Counted from the stretch's first letter, positions 1-10,723 are shown. The stretch: DNA of 64,000 nucleotides from Conchocele bisecta (GCA_029237695.1 CM055277.1:44798242-44862241), one strand, 5' to 3'. The notes: generated from the sequence alone by a model not told the origin. Numbers and translations: made by a program.

Positions 1-1109
1 CAATCTATCTTGAATGCATATGTATGTATATGTATCACACTTATGCAGGGCGCTGTTTCTGGGGAATACCATACACTGTACTCATATATGTTGTAGTCAT
101 ATAATTTCCTTACATGGTATATGCGTAAGTGTCATAACTGTGTATTATAATATCACAACCATATATAATAGTTTACATTCATTAATATGTTATTTTGTTT
201 CAAATGAATATGGTTGATTAAATCAAATCAACCAAACAACCACTTTTCTTTGGAAAGCCGCAATTCCAGTGACTGTATTTTCAACTAACCGGGTTTGAGC
301 TAGCCTGGAAGCGAAACGTGTAAAGCTAAACATAGACACATACCCGATGTGAGGCCTCTAAATCATGAACAGTCGTTACAACATATGTTTTATATATGTG
401 ACACGCATAGACGCTGTCAATATTTATTTCAGTGCAGGGGACGGGACTTTTGTCAATGAATATATATGTTAATTGATAATCTATTTTCATTTAATAGCGA
501 TGATTAAATATGCAGCCATACGAAAAGTTTTGCTGAAATAGAATATGCTGATTTGCCTTATACAGACTTATGGTTATATGGTATTAACTATTTCAGTGTA
601 ACTTAAATGTATGTATATGGGTATATCCACTCGTGAATGTATGGATATTCACAGAAACTGTAATACATGCTATTTGATAAGTGTTGTATATTACATGAAT
701 TGTTTTAATTGCATGTTATATCCTGGTTATAATTAAGTCTAAAGTGATTGAAATGTAATGGTACTTAGCCGCACACCAGCATATAACAGTTTAATATCTG
801 ACTGTACTGCGCACAAGGTCAGTTTACAATTCTGACTTTACAACGAGTGTAACCTAATTCGATGATCACCAAGTGTATCATCAGCGAATCACTAGTCTGA
901 ACACATGTGAATTTGTCATATGAGGAAATTTAAAAGTAAAAGAAAATAAACGTGCAATTAACAGTACCACAATATTTTAAAATAGCCTAAACGAGGCAAC
1001 CATTTTGAATAACCAAAATTACAAATGAAAAGTCATGCAAAGCATGATGTTATTAGCCGATCAAATCAGGGTTCAATATATGTCCGCATTTTAGTAGTTC
1101 CTGAGTCTC
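1..1109. other. AT-rich non-coding stretch
   Basis: No gene, RNA or inverted repeat could be recognised. The only open frames are short, low-complexity and without any family resemblance. Confidence 0.6.
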
Positions 1110-1128
1110 GGGGGGGGGGGGGGGGGGG
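1110..1128. repeat. poly-G tract (19 G)
   Basis: An uninterrupted run of 19 G directly precedes the possible interspersed repeat that begins at 1129. It is a likely length-variable and sequencing-error-prone site. Confidence 0.95.
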
Positions 1129-1330
1129 ATGAATGAGCGAGTGAGTATTGGTGTTTAACGGCCTATCAACAGCTAAGGTCATTTAAGGCCGGGCCAACGG
1201 GTTGTACTATCCCGCATTAAACGGGTCCACGATGAGGAAAATTCCCAAAATCAGGACTCAATATTTCCATGCCACACCAGTCACTTTAGTAGCTCGGCCC
1301 CAAAGTAATATGATTTGCCATAAGCTTATT
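1129..1330. repeat. possible interspersed repeat (SINE/LINE tail type)
   Basis: It opens with a GAGCGAGTGAGTATTG-like phrase followed by a GTTTAACGGCC-like phrase. That layout resembles 3' tails of interspersed repeats common in gastropod genomes. This is pattern recognition only; no target duplication was found. The remainder to about 1,850 shows nothing recognisable. Confidence 0.3.
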
Positions 1331-1852
1331 ACTTCTTAATGGAGCATAACAGGTTGTCACTTGTTTATCCCTTGTTTATCGATTTAAATGGTTTAAATCG
1401 ACTCGAAGCTTACGTTCAACGGCCGCACAAACTCGATTGAACTGCACGCCTTCCAATGATTTAAATACGCAGCGCGTTTAAATAGTCAATTACGTTTTTT
1501 TAATGTGCGTACTGGTCATTTAAAAAGGGGTCCATCCGTGTTTTTTGCGCGATGTCGGGCGCAAGACAATCAATAATTTGCGGCATTGACAATAATTAAG
1601 GGGGATTGCCGCAATCGCACGTGCTGGATGCATCCCTGCCATGCCTGCATGATACGTAAACAAATCAAAGTTCGCTATGAAGGGCAATTCTTCGTTTTGA
1701 TTGGTGGAAAATTTTGTGAATATTAACTAGCGTCAAATGACGCGCATACGCGATCCAATGGGATAAACCCGAGATGCTGGGGTTGCTAGTCGGAGGAGAT
1801 TTTGAGCAGAGGTCGATTATAAATTAGCCGAATAAACACATTTTACGCGATT

Positions 1853-2056
1853 ATAATATGGCGCATCAAACGCGTCTTGTTAAGCTGCATTTGGTGGTCT
1901 CTTTATTTTCGCCCAAACTTCTGTCGTTTTTGCGAAGAATCGAATTCCGTGTCTCCGACACGGAAATCGATTCTTCACAAAAACGACATAAGTCTGTGTC
2001 AAACTCCCTAGACCACCAAATGCAGCCCATGAAGACGCGTCTGCTGCGCCATATTT
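1853..2056. repeat. foldback element of about 200 bp
   Basis: The two halves are imperfect inverted copies. The left arm has TGCATTTGGTGGTCT near 1888 and the right arm has its complement near 2016. The outer flanks GGCGCA and TGCGCC also pair. Because it is a hairpin, both strands show short open frames of similar composition, which I do not treat as genes. No terminal duplication is clear, so the element class is unknown. Confidence 0.75.
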
Positions 2057-2182
2057 CATCAAAATCCGTTGCATATTAAGGAAAATATCAAATAATACTT
2101 ACTTTGGAGTGGGCGACGTTGTTGTTGTTGTAACCACGTGATCATGCACCTTGATAGACTATGTTCACATATTATTTTCATG

Positions 2183-2280
2183 GCCTTAGACATATCGGCA
2201 TGTCAACGAGGCCATTTTAAAGAAAAAATACACGTACACGTTAAGCAAAATATGATCAATACAGTGTTGTATTAGGTTGC
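2183..2280 (+). repeat. diverged direct repeat, copy A
   Basis: The phrase CTTAGACATATCGGCATG and about 90 bases around it recur at 3300-3393 with scattered substitutions. Both lie among relics of the tRNA unit, so this looks like an old segmental duplication. Confidence 0.7.
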
Positions 2281-2302
2281 TACGCATTTCTACAATTTTA
2301 TC

Positions 2303-2378
2303 ATTGCATGCATGCTCCTCATTTCTAGTGTTCATCATAGTTGTATTTTTACCCTGATCATTTGATTGCCTACCACAT
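2303..2378 (+). repeat. diverged direct repeat, copy B
   Basis: About 75 bases, including GTTCATCATA and ATTTTTACCCT, recur at 2958-3036. Order and spacing relative to other shared segments support duplication of a larger block. Confidence 0.65.
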
Positions 2379-2487
2379 CTAACATATACGTACTAATTTG
2401 CTATTATTGTTATTCTTCATCTAATTTGTCTGGCCCTAAATTATACACTTTTGTGTTGGTGGACCGTTAAGCATCATTCCATTGATG
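2379..2487 (+). mobile_element. short retroposon copy (diverged)
   Basis: This matches the roughly 105-bp insert found in every array unit (reference 24073-24177). It starts with CACATCTAACATA, contains TTCTTCATCTA and CTGGCCCTAAA, and ends in a CATTCCATT tail. It is more diverged than array copies. The CATTC-type tail suggests a SINE or a LINE-derived tail; the class is inferred. Confidence 0.65.
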
Positions 2488-2591
2488 CATGTTGACAATG
2501 TGAGACATCCCCCGAGACACAATTGCATTTCAAAGAGGACTATGTACTAAAACAAACACAAATATATTGAATAACAATGAAAAAGAAATTC

Positions 2592-2626
2592 GTCGTCGGC
2601 AGGTTCGAACCTCGGCCACAACGACT
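2592..2626 (-). pseudogene. tRNA-Ser relic with internal deletion
   Basis: Only the outer parts of the serine tRNA remain. On the plus strand CGTCGTCGGCAGGTTCGAACC (acceptor and T arm) runs straight into CTCGGCCACAACGAC (D arm and 5' acceptor). The anticodon and variable arms are missing. It is followed by the same flank as array serine genes. Confidence 0.85.
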
Positions 2627-3120
2627 ATGTAAATGCTATTTGAAATGTAAATGTATTGGATTAGTGCAGGTATGTTTGGTTAAAGGTGCATACTCACTCT
2701 GAAGGGACAAACTGTTCTTTATAGGAATTAAAGTGTATTTGTGAATATTCCACCAGTTCGAAACTGGCTTATCCCATGTAGTAGCGCATTTACCGTGCAA
2801 CACATCCTACTGGACTGTATCGACTTTGCCAATATACGACGCAAACACTTTACTGTTACTTCACTTGCTGAGCTATTACCATGATTGCAGGTGGAGAACA
2901 TTGAAGGTTTGCTTAGCTTTCTCCATGAAACCAACTTGTATCGGAAGATCTGATTTTTATCATTGTATACATGTTTCTCATTTATATTGTTCATCATATA
3001 AATATTTTTACCCTAATCATCTCATTGCCTACAGACTTTTTGCCAATACCACAGGCATGTGGTGTTGAAAGGGTTAAGGGTGGTGCGTACGCACCCGTCG
3101 CACGCCCTCTGCGTACGGGC
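2627..3120. other. decayed tRNA-unit flank and non-coding DNA
   Basis: The first 50 bases resemble the upstream flank of array tRNA-Ser genes (TAAATGTATTGGATTAG against TTACATATATTGGACAG). The block at 2958-3036 is the second copy of repeat B. No gene is visible. Confidence 0.5.
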
Positions 3121-3210
3121 CTGCTTTAAAGTATGTCTGGTATGATCCAATCTCGTTCAGTAGTGTGTATTCACCTTTCCGAGGGCGTCCCCGTGTCAAA
3201 CAATATATAT

Positions 3211-3282
3211 GGCTCGTTGGTCTAGGGGTATGATTCTCGCTTCGGGTGCGAGAGGTCCCGTGTTCAAATCCCGGACGAGCAC
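3211..3282 (+). pseudogene. tRNA-Pro(CGG), decayed dispersed copy
   Basis: It is 72 nt with anticodon loop TTCGGGT (anticodon CGG). It differs from array copies by a G-to-T change in the T stem (CCGTG) and by a broken acceptor pair near the 3' end (GAGCAC). The 90-base 5' flank from 3121 matches the flank of array Pro(CGG) genes, showing common origin. Two stem mismatches make it probably non-functional. Confidence 0.75.
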
Positions 3283-3299
3283 ATTGTATTATTATCATG

Positions 3300-3393
3300 C
3301 TCTTAGACATATCGGCATGTCAACGAAGCCATTTTATGCAAAAATATACATACCAGGTAAGCTATTTCTGATCAATACAATGTGTATTAGGTT
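3300..3393 (+). repeat. diverged direct repeat, copy A second instance
   Basis: This pairs with 2183-2280 and lies immediately downstream of the decayed Pro(CGG) tRNA. Confidence 0.65.
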
Positions 3394-3649
3394 CATGCAG
3401 ATGGACAATGGGAGACCTCGCCCGAGACACGATTGCATTTCAAATATGACTATTCTAGTCGAAACAAATATAAGCATTAAGATACAGGCTCGGATGTCTT
3501 ATACTATTTCATCATTTCTCATTTCTGAGGACATAACTAATGACATAAAGCCCAGTGTCGATGGCCTCATGTAATAGTATGATGACAAGGAACTAAATAC
3601 GTGTACACAACAACAACAAATGTATTGAAAAGGATATGGAAAAGCGCTT
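3394..3649 (+). repeat. relic of tRNA-unit spacer, with an empty insertion site
   Basis: It aligns with array spacer from GACAATGT...GAGACACGATTGCATTT to CCTCATGTAATAG, then continues directly with TGATGACAAGGAACTAAA at 3580. Array units have a 515-bp element between those two points. This relic therefore preserves the pre-insertion state, with the joint near 3577-3580. Confidence 0.75.
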
Positions 3650-3711
3650 CGTCGTCGGCAGGATTCGAACCTACGCTGGAAGGTCCCACTAAATTTCTAG
3701 ACTATCGCCTT
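3650..3711 (-). pseudogene. tRNA-Ser relic, truncated
   Basis: The 3' part of the serine tRNA (acceptor, T arm, variable arm and anticodon region, with TTTCTAG on the plus strand) is present with substitutions. The D arm and 5' acceptor after CTATCGCCTT are lost. Confidence 0.8.
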
Positions 3712-4478
3712 GATGTATTAGGTCATAGGTACATTTGGTTTCAACGTCAATTGCTTCATAAGAGTGATCTGATATATGAATATAACATATGTGAATATTG
3801 TCTTGTTACTGTATGCTATATGGTACATTAATTGAGTTGCCATCTCCATCATCTTTGTATGTATAAGACATCATACAGTTTCACCACTTCGTGCGTTTGA
3901 CACATACAACAAATAATTTGACAGTAAACTAAATACAATTTGGTGTAATACATAATAGACGGATATGACAACGGCGTGCTATAAATATTATGCCAGCAAA
4001 CCATACAAACGACAGGATATCTGAGCATTTCTCCCATCAATCTCAATCACTCTAGGTGAGTAGACACCAGGGACAATACACTCAGATAAATGGTTACATG
4101 CCAGTGGATTTGATAGCTAATAACAGAGTACAGTAGTGGATATATATGTTATGTGTTGTGTGGTTTGCCAGGTAAAAGTGATACACTGTGCAATTTTCTT
4201 TGTATGAGGCTATTTATAATGGTCCAACAAACCTGTCCAGAAAACAGACATATTTGACAGTTTTGTGTAATATAATTGATAGGAGTTCGTTCTCCTGGCC
4301 TTTCTACATGTGATTCGCTACATTATATCATATGTTCTACTTCACACTTTGTGTTCTTTTTCAAACTGCAGAACATGTGAAACTGGCTAATGGCTGGAAC
4401 ACACAAAGATGGCCGACTATACGGATACAATAACGATAATATAGGAAGATGTCTTCTGTACATATTCAAAGCATGTGT
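3712..4478. other. non-coding DNA
   Basis: Nothing recognisable. Short open frames on both strands lack family resemblance. Confidence 0.5.
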
Positions 4479-4550
4479 AACTGTAAATAGATGTGAGTGC
4501 ATTGTGTATCCGATGACCAATTGTCACCACCAGTATCGATGATTATAACT

Positions 4551-4622
4551 GGCTCGTTGGTCTAGAGGTATGATTTTCTCTTTGGATGCGAGAGGTCCCA
4601 TGTTCAAATTCCGGAAGAGCCC
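4551..4622 (+). pseudogene. tRNA-Pro(TGG) relic
   Basis: It is 72 nt and aligns end to end with Pro(TGG). Substitutions break the anticodon stem (TTCTC against GCGAG), change the loop to TTTGGAT, alter the T stem (CCATG) and weaken the acceptor stem (GAAGAGCCC). The upstream flank at 4517-4530 is an empty version of the 105-bp retroposon site. Confidence 0.85.
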
Positions 4623-5163
4623 AACTTTAATTTTTTTTTTCCATATCATCATATTTACATATGCTTACGCAGCTTGACGATTTCTATCCATCTTTTCATT
4701 GCTTATATATTTCAATACACCACAGATTGCTGTACATGTGACAATACACACGTGTGTTAAGTGAACTGGGCGTTCTGTGCGTTAAATGCATACATTGACT
4801 TTGAATAATTAACCTGGTTGGTTAAGGACTGACTTTATAGAATATGACCTTCTAATAACGAACACTGAAATCAACTGCAGTACACATCTATCGATGAATT
4901 AGGTTTATTATATGTATATTGTGACACATAACTCTTTCATTCTTTCTCCCAATCTCCTGGCAAACCACATTTTCTCTCTCTTTCTATCAGAGTTTTTTTT
5001 TTCGTACATTATGCAAATATATATACACCGCATGATTATTGGTCAGTGCCCATATACATAAAGTGCTGTATTCTTGTAATACTTGGGTAAGGGCTGTAAC
5101 TAATGTTGTGAGAATTTGTAGCCCAAGCCCATTGTACTTATATGAAATAAAATATGTTTAAAC
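4623..5163. other. non-coding; first 210 bases duplicated at 5664
   Basis: Downstream of the relic tRNA, phrases such as CTTTTCATTGCTTATATAT and GGGCGTTCTGTGCGTTAA match 5664-5900. The tRNA and about 250 bases of flank therefore exist as two diverged copies. The rest, to 5163, shows nothing. Confidence 0.6.
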
Positions 5164-5300
5164 TACGGGCTGGTTCGTCCCAATGATTGTTCGCCCCTGA
5201 GATTGTTCGTCCCATGAACAGTCCCATTTCCGAATAAACGTTATTTAATGTACACAAGCGGTACTTTCCGCATCTGCACACCATAAAGAAGCTACATACC
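5164..5300 (+). mobile_element. partial dispersed copy of the 515-bp GTTCG-rich element
   Basis: It matches the first 130 or so bases of the element found in each array unit (reference 25465-25979), from TACGGGCT through TTCGTCCCAATGATTGTTCG to ATTTAATGTACA. It lies in a different sequence context, which shows that the element has moved independently of the tRNA array. Confidence 0.7.
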
Positions 5301-5591
5301 AAATATGAAGTATACTACTACGATTTCAAGGCTTTGCTTCTTACAAGGCAACATTAAGAAATTCTAAGTTCAAAAAGGGGAATAATACATGACCCAGGGT
5401 CAAATAAAAAATAGAAATTCAGTTTGCACATTTCGTATTCACCATACGGAAACCACATGCCAACTATGAGGTATGTAGCTGTTACGTTTTAAATGTATTG
5501 AAAAAAAGGTCAACGTACGTTCAGCTGTTAATGATTGCGAGTACGCTGTGTATCGGACGACAAGCTGTCACTAGTATCGGTTATTATAACT

Positions 5592-5663
5592 GGCTCGTTG
5601 GTCTAGGGGTATGATTCTCGCTTTGGGTGCGAGAGGTCCCGGGTTCAAATCCCGGACGAGCCC
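5592..5663 (+). tRNA. tRNA-Pro(TGG)
   Basis: Identical over 72 nt to the consensus array copy (26422-26493). The anticodon stem CTCGC/GCGAG encloses loop TTTGGGT. The B box GGTTCAAATCC is intact, and a T8 run follows within a few bases as a Pol III terminator. It is the only fully intact tRNA outside the array and a candidate functional ancestor. The 105-bp retroposon is absent from its 5' flank (empty site 5561-5570). Confidence 0.96.
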
Positions 5664-5916
5664 ATTTTTTTTGGTTTTTAATCGTTATTAAATATGCATA
5701 CATGTTTGCTTACGTAGTTTGACGTTTTCTTTCCGTCTTTTCATTGCTTATATATTTTACTGGTCAATTCATATCGCCGGATAGATCCCCTTAAAAGTTT
5801 CCTTCCGATTTCAATTCATCACGGTACATAAGACAATAAACACGCGTTAGGTGAATCGTGCGTTCTGTGCCTAATGTGCACACTTTGAAAAACATTGGTT
5901 TATAACGGGTCCTTAA

Positions 5917-6155
5917 CCCTTTCACCCCTAAGTAACTGAATGGGCTGCGATATGTTAATTTTGCAACCAATCCAATCATCGCAAAATGATTTTCAGACTA
6001 TTCCATTTATAAAAAGGGGGTATTTGTTGTTCTCAAAAATATGAAAATTACTTTCAAACAGTGCGGATCCTGATGAGACGGCTCGTTACGAGCCGGCTCA
6101 TCTGGATCTGCACTGTTTGCATAAACCGATATAGCGGGCTTTCGGGTTCAAAGGG
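5917..6155. mobile_element. piggyBac-type MITE, 239 bp
   Basis: The element begins CCCTTTCACCC and ends GGGTTCAAAGGG, and is flanked on both sides by TTAA (5913-5916 and 6156-6159). TTAA duplication with CCCTTT termini is typical of piggyBac-like elements. It interrupts a relic tRNA-unit spacer: the two flanks join to match GGGTCCTTAACGGCG, which is intact at 24614-24628. It has no coding capacity. Confidence 0.85.
6056..6118. repeat. hairpin inside the piggyBac-type MITE
   Basis: Arms of about 30 bases pair around loop TTA at 6086-6088, with CGGCTCG and CGAGCCG next to the loop and AAACAGTGC and GCACTGTTT at the ends. The arm shares about 24 bases with 60217-60241 inside the Harbinger element. 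Confidence 0.85.
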
Positions 6156-6159
6156 TTAA

Positions 6160-6524
6160 CGGCGTATCTAGTAAGCGATTTCGCCAGTCAATAATATGAG
6201 ACAAGCCATGTGAGTTTGCACCTAAGAAGATGTGTGTGAATTTTAATGAAACATATTTACAGAAACGGTGATCATTTCTAAGAAAGATACATGTACCTGA
6301 CATTTCTGAAAATGTCAGCTCACAAACATCGGTTAATAATCATAGGGTGACAAAAACAAATTTAACTCCTGATGCAATCTCTAAAACGCCGAAGTTAAGT
6401 GAATAACGTCTTACCAAACAGTTTCTCGCAATATTGTCACTTGCATTTTGAAATCATTTTTAGAAATTACAACCTTTCCTCTTATTTTTAGAATCAACAA
6501 CAAAAATCTAACAAAAAAAATATT
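6160..6524 (+). repeat. relic of tRNA-unit spacer between Pro(CGG) and Pro(AGG)
   Basis: CGAGTAAGCGAT-like, CCAGTCAATAATATGAGAC and AAGAAGATGTGTGTGAATTTTAATG phrases follow the same order as in array units (for example 24627-24940). This places the intact Pro(TGG) at 5592 and Pro(AGG) at 6525 in one decayed unit that lacks Pro(CGG). Confidence 0.8.
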
Positions 6525-6596
6525 GGGCTCGTCTGGGATTTGAACCCGGGACCTCTCGCACCCTAAGCGAGAATCATACCCCTAGACCAACGAGCC
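6525..6596 (-). tRNA. tRNA-Pro(AGG), dispersed copy
   Basis: It is 72 nt with anticodon loop TTAGGGT. One substitution in the 3' T stem (CCCAG instead of CCCGG) leaves a single mismatch; all other positions match the array consensus. Probably still foldable. Confidence 0.88.
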
Positions 6597-6685
6597 AGTT
6601 GTTTTTCAAAATGACTGTGTGCAAGTTCAGGAATTACATGCTAAATGTAACTTGGCTGTATTTCATCCATTTCTAAAAGCTTGAA

Positions 6686-6946
6686 ATGAATGACAGGTAC
6701 AGTATATATACTTCAATATTCACTGAAGGCACAAAGGACGCGGATCGGGTAGCTGCTGCTGCAGCTATCCCCGAGGATGATCTTCAATCCAGGCGCCCAG
6801 ATAAATCTTCGATATTTTCTGCGGAAATGAAGACAATTATAATATCTCATGCTTTTGCGAAAGGCAGTGTTCACGTCTGTGGACAGGCACCTTTACTTCC
6901 ATGCGTTTCTCACTATGTACAGTTCACAGTCACTCGAATAGCGTGA
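6686..6946 (+). pseudogene. RNase H domain fragment of a retrotransposon
   Basis: The translated segment at roughly 6713-6835 reads like the start of a retroelement RNase H fold. A motif resembling TDGSK (here FTEGTKDADR, with Asp replaced by Glu) is followed by RVAAAAAI and SIFSAEM, where the Glu matches the second catalytic acid. The remaining C-terminal portion is not recognisable. RNase H of this type occurs in LINEs of the Jockey/I groups. A short, inactive remnant; the related C-terminal part of such a domain occurs at 16003-16245 on the opposite strand. Confidence 0.55.
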
Positions 6947-6949
6947 GAG

Positions 6950-8382
6950 CAAAAGCCTGCATCGCTTACATGTAATTTCTACTCCATCGCAGTCTCTCAC
7001 TCGGTTAGTAGGAGACGACCTTCAAGGGTAGCCCGTGGAAGTCTGCCACATGGTTAAACTGGCTATGGTAACATAGTTGAGACATTTGTTACCACAATAC
7101 CAGCTTGTTCTACCACCGACTTGTGTTTGTTTTGGGAGTTTTACGGTAGCAGTTTGTAATTTGGAGACTCAAAATGCGAGGGTCCCAAATTATGAAGAAA
7201 TGAGGGGGGGGGGGGGGGGAGATATAAAATAACATAAAATACCCCAAGTCAAGAGATCCTTGATAATCGCCGAACAGTACTAGAAAAACACTATCAATTG
7301 GTAGTGCGCACAGTCTTATTGTATTTGTGTCGCGATTTGACAATATGTTCACTCACAGTCCATGACACTAATGTCCCCAACATGTTGCCTTGAAATATAA
7401 TCCCACCGTATCTAGTTCTTATATTAACATGACACACACGTTAGCGTGCATTCAGATTGAAGCCTTTCACAGTCAGACACCAGAAACGTCTAATGTTCAC
7501 GACATCGTCCCGCGTGCAGCTGTACTGGGACCACCTGCTGAAAGAACTGGACCTTACAATATCTGCAATAAATGTACGATCGGCGTCCCATATCTTGTCA
7601 GCAATCGAGAAAGGATTCCCCAGTGACTGAATGGCGAACATCGTAAGTTATGATCAGATGGCGCATATACACAGATGAGAATGATCTGTGGCTATACTCA
7701 CTCGTCCATGGCTTTATTTTTTTGCAGGAGATAAATGTTTCTTAAAATCGATAAAGGTTGCGCTAAATTTAATTTTATACATTATATTAGAAGGAAAGAA
7801 TTGAGCAATAGACTGAAAATTCGCGTCGAGTTAACCAGATCTGAAACATGTAGATGTGCGGGAAACAGGGCCCAGGCTACCTAGGTCTACAAATATGCTG
7901 CCGACCATCTGTATGTAAATAAAAAATAAAGCTTCCACAGAGTTTTCACCTGTAAATGGTGGTCGATAACAGTTAACGTGGACAGTTATCTGTAAACAGT
8001 GTCAACGAAAATAGTTTGTCAAAATAACGGAACATAAAAATACATGTCAATAACAGACAATCATTTTTATATGTGATATTAACAGCAAAATAATAAAAGC
8101 AAATTATCGTTACACCAATATTGTTAATAAAAATGTAACGCGGTGGATTTCGATCGTTACACCGTTAGTACGGTAGTTTGACTGTTTTTTCTCACACATA
8201 TACGCTCGATATATATTTGGGAATGTATCTTACATTGAACTAAAGTTCAAATAAAATTTAAATAATAGTTATAGTTCACATATTGAATTTTTAATAAATA
8301 AATTTCGAGCACGCGCTAGCGCGACGCGGCTCAAATTATTATTTTACCTAATCCGCATATGATTGCTTTCCACATGAAACAA
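6950..8382. other. non-coding DNA
   Basis: Nothing recognisable apart from a 16-base poly-G tract at 7204-7219. An open frame at 7390-7626 and its antisense partner have no family resemblance. Confidence 0.5.
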
Positions 8383-8490
8383 ACTAATTTACTATAATAA
8401 TTAGTTTCTCGTCTTCGTCTAAATTGCTTGGCCCTAAATGATACTCTTTTGTGTTGGTGGGCCTTTAAGCACCATTCCATTCCATAAATA
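8383..8490 (+). mobile_element. short retroposon copy
   Basis: It shares TTGCTTGGCCCTAAATGATACT, then TTTGTGTTG and TTAAGCACCATTCCATTCC, with the array-resident 105-bp insert. Outside any tRNA context, it supports this being a mobile sequence. Confidence 0.7.
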
Positions 8491-9810
8491 ATCAAAGTAC
8501 TGAAAATACTGAACATAGGATACTACAAGAATTCCGCCACGGAAGCAGTGTCGCTCCTGAAAATGCATTGTCGGTACAAAACAATGTTGTAGCAAGATTT
8601 TTGTTAAAAATTCTGCATTACTTTGACATCGCCATGTTTACTTCTGTCTTGTGAATGAAATAGTTGGCCCCGGATCGAGTATATTAAAACATAAAAATGA
8701 CGTCATTGGGGAAACCGCTTTCAAAATTGTCAATGTATGGAAGCCCAACTTGTTAGAATTTTTGTTGTTGTCGTATTTTCAGTACTTGCATTAATATGGG
8801 TATTAATCTACGCTGGATGTGTTATACTGTCATTAATTTGTTCCCTGACTGTAATTTATCACTTATTGACCCCCTTCCCTGAACGTAGAATTGACACTCA
8901 TGTTGGCGTGTATTGGCCACCATAGACAAATGTCAATCAGGCAGAATTCGGGAATGTCACTAAAATCCGCTGTAATTCCATCGATAGAATGAGGATTAAC
9001 ATCAGTTAGACCCACACGTGCGAGTTTTGTTGCAACACAATCGCGATCATTAAACAAATCTGGGTCAACAGGTAGCTGTAACCCCTTGATATCGTTTGTG
9101 TCTTGAACGCGTCGCGTGTTTACATGTGATTATAAGGTGGAGAGTATTCGGAGGGAGTTAACTCTGCCGAAAACTATAGCCTGTTACTAAATTTAGCGAT
9201 GACTGCACGATTTGTGACGCAAATGGGGGCAAATAACAACTTGAATGCGTAACAAAATAATCCGATGTATTTTTGTACGTAGAACATCCGTTGTTGATAT
9301 TGTTCAGTGCAAGTAGTTTTTCATAATATTATTTTTAATTAGCGGTTGCGTATGGCAGTTAAACGTTGAGTAACACAATGCATTTTGTTGTTATGGTTAT
9401 TCCAAGATATCACTACGGACTAGCCCATCGAGGGGTGTCTGGGGCGTGGCTAACTGTCCGACGCGATTCCAATGCATAGGCTACCCTATGTAAATATAGA
9501 CTACCGGGCTATATTTGCAGCATAACATGAACTAGTCATATCATTTATAATAATGTTAATATTGAAAATTATGTTGCACAAATGATTGCTACAATCATAC
9601 AGAAACAGTAGCGATTAGAGAAACCAGTAAATGCAACATAATTACATTTAAGAAAAAAAAACCATTGGTTGTTGCGTTTACTGTAGTCCGAAACACATTT
9701 GATCTGTTTAAAGTGCGTGGTTTTAACACTTATACATTGTATTTACATTGTATTTTCGGATAGTTTCAACAATGTAAATAACCACATACGGCGTTAAAAC
9801 TAGGAATTTT
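8491..9810. other. non-coding DNA
   Basis: Mostly featureless. A 64-codon minus-strand frame at 8863-9057 has protein-like composition, but no family could be named and it is not called a gene. Confidence 0.4.
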
Positions 9811-9910
9811 AATGTTTACGTCAGTTTGTCCAATTCATATCATAGAACAACGACGTTGCCCGTCAGTCGATAGCGTGACGTTATTGATAACGACGATGGA
9901 CGTCATCAGG
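9811..9910 (+). repeat. dispersed repeat, copy 1
   Basis: TTTACGTCAGTTTGTC and GTCGATAGCGTGACGTTAT recur in the same order at 13589-13660 with about 80 percent similarity by eye. No element ends were found. Confidence 0.6.
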
Positions 9911-10108
9911 CAAACGTTAACGAATCAACAACGTCACGCCGGGCTAATGTAATGTACATGGATATACACGCAATACGTTGAAAGAGCGTTTCCATTATGA
10001 ATATAAGGGCAATGTAAATATTAAAACTTATACAATCGAATCATTGGAATCCATGTTGCCATTTACTACGTTCTACGGTGGGTGACAGACTACGTGTATC
10101 CAAATTGC

Positions 10109-10723
10109 AATATATCGATGGTCTAGTAACATAAGGTCGTAACTGCTATGCTTTAGCATAGCAGTTACGACCTTATGTTACTAGTGTCTGTTTCACGAAA
10201 GCTGCCCAAATTTTACGGCTAAATAAACAATTCAAAAACAATATTTTTTTCGATAATATCAAATTAAAGGAAAATTTAAGAATCAACCTTCTTTTTGTTT
10301 CGTGAAATTCGGTCAAATATTGATTTTATTACGAAAAATTTATTTGTCTATGGGAATTTAACATGGGGGAAAAGGTAGAGGAGTTGTGGGAGGAGTAAAA
10401 AAACGAAAAGTTTTGGAAATTGACTCCGAAACCTAGCTAGATAGCTTGGAAATGATCTAACTAAGAAAACAAAAGTTAAATTTTAAAAATCGGTCCAGTA
10501 TTTCTGAAGTTCGTGAAGATGTCTATGGGGATTTAACATGGGGAAATTTTGTTTTCGCAATAAAATCAATATTTGACCAAATTTCACGAAATAAAAAGAA
10601 GGCTCATTCTTAAATTTTCCTTTAATTTAATATTATCCAAACAAATATTGTTTTTGAATTGTCTACATAGCCGTACAATTTGGGTAGCTTTCGTGAAACA
10701 GACTATAGACCATCGATATATGC
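10109..10723. mobile_element. foldback element of about 615 bp
   Basis: The outer ends ATATCGATGGTCTA (left) and TAGACCATCGATAT (right) pair. Inner arms of about 110 bases (GTCTGTTTCACGAAAGCT from 10186 and its complement ending at 10706) pair with few mismatches. Two TAACATGGGG-containing tracts lie between them. The left arm is interrupted by the palindrome at 10123-10184. No coding capacity; element class unknown. Confidence 0.8.
10123..10184. repeat. perfect 62-bp palindrome
   Basis: Thirty bases starting CTAGTAACATAAGG are followed by TT and then the exact reverse complement ending TTACTAG. The symmetrical position in the right arm of the enclosing foldback (near 10706) lacks it, so it appears to have been inserted later into the left arm. 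Confidence 0.95.

Noticed and set aside
8737..8925. A 62-codon hydrophobic plus-strand frame
   Set aside because: AT-rich sequence readily yields Val/Leu/Ile-rich frames; it overlaps another open frame and has no relatives I know.
8863..9057. A 64-codon minus-strand frame with protein-like composition
   Set aside because: I could not place it in any family and it lacks flanking splice or start evidence. It may be a small transposon exon, but the support is too weak to list as a gene.
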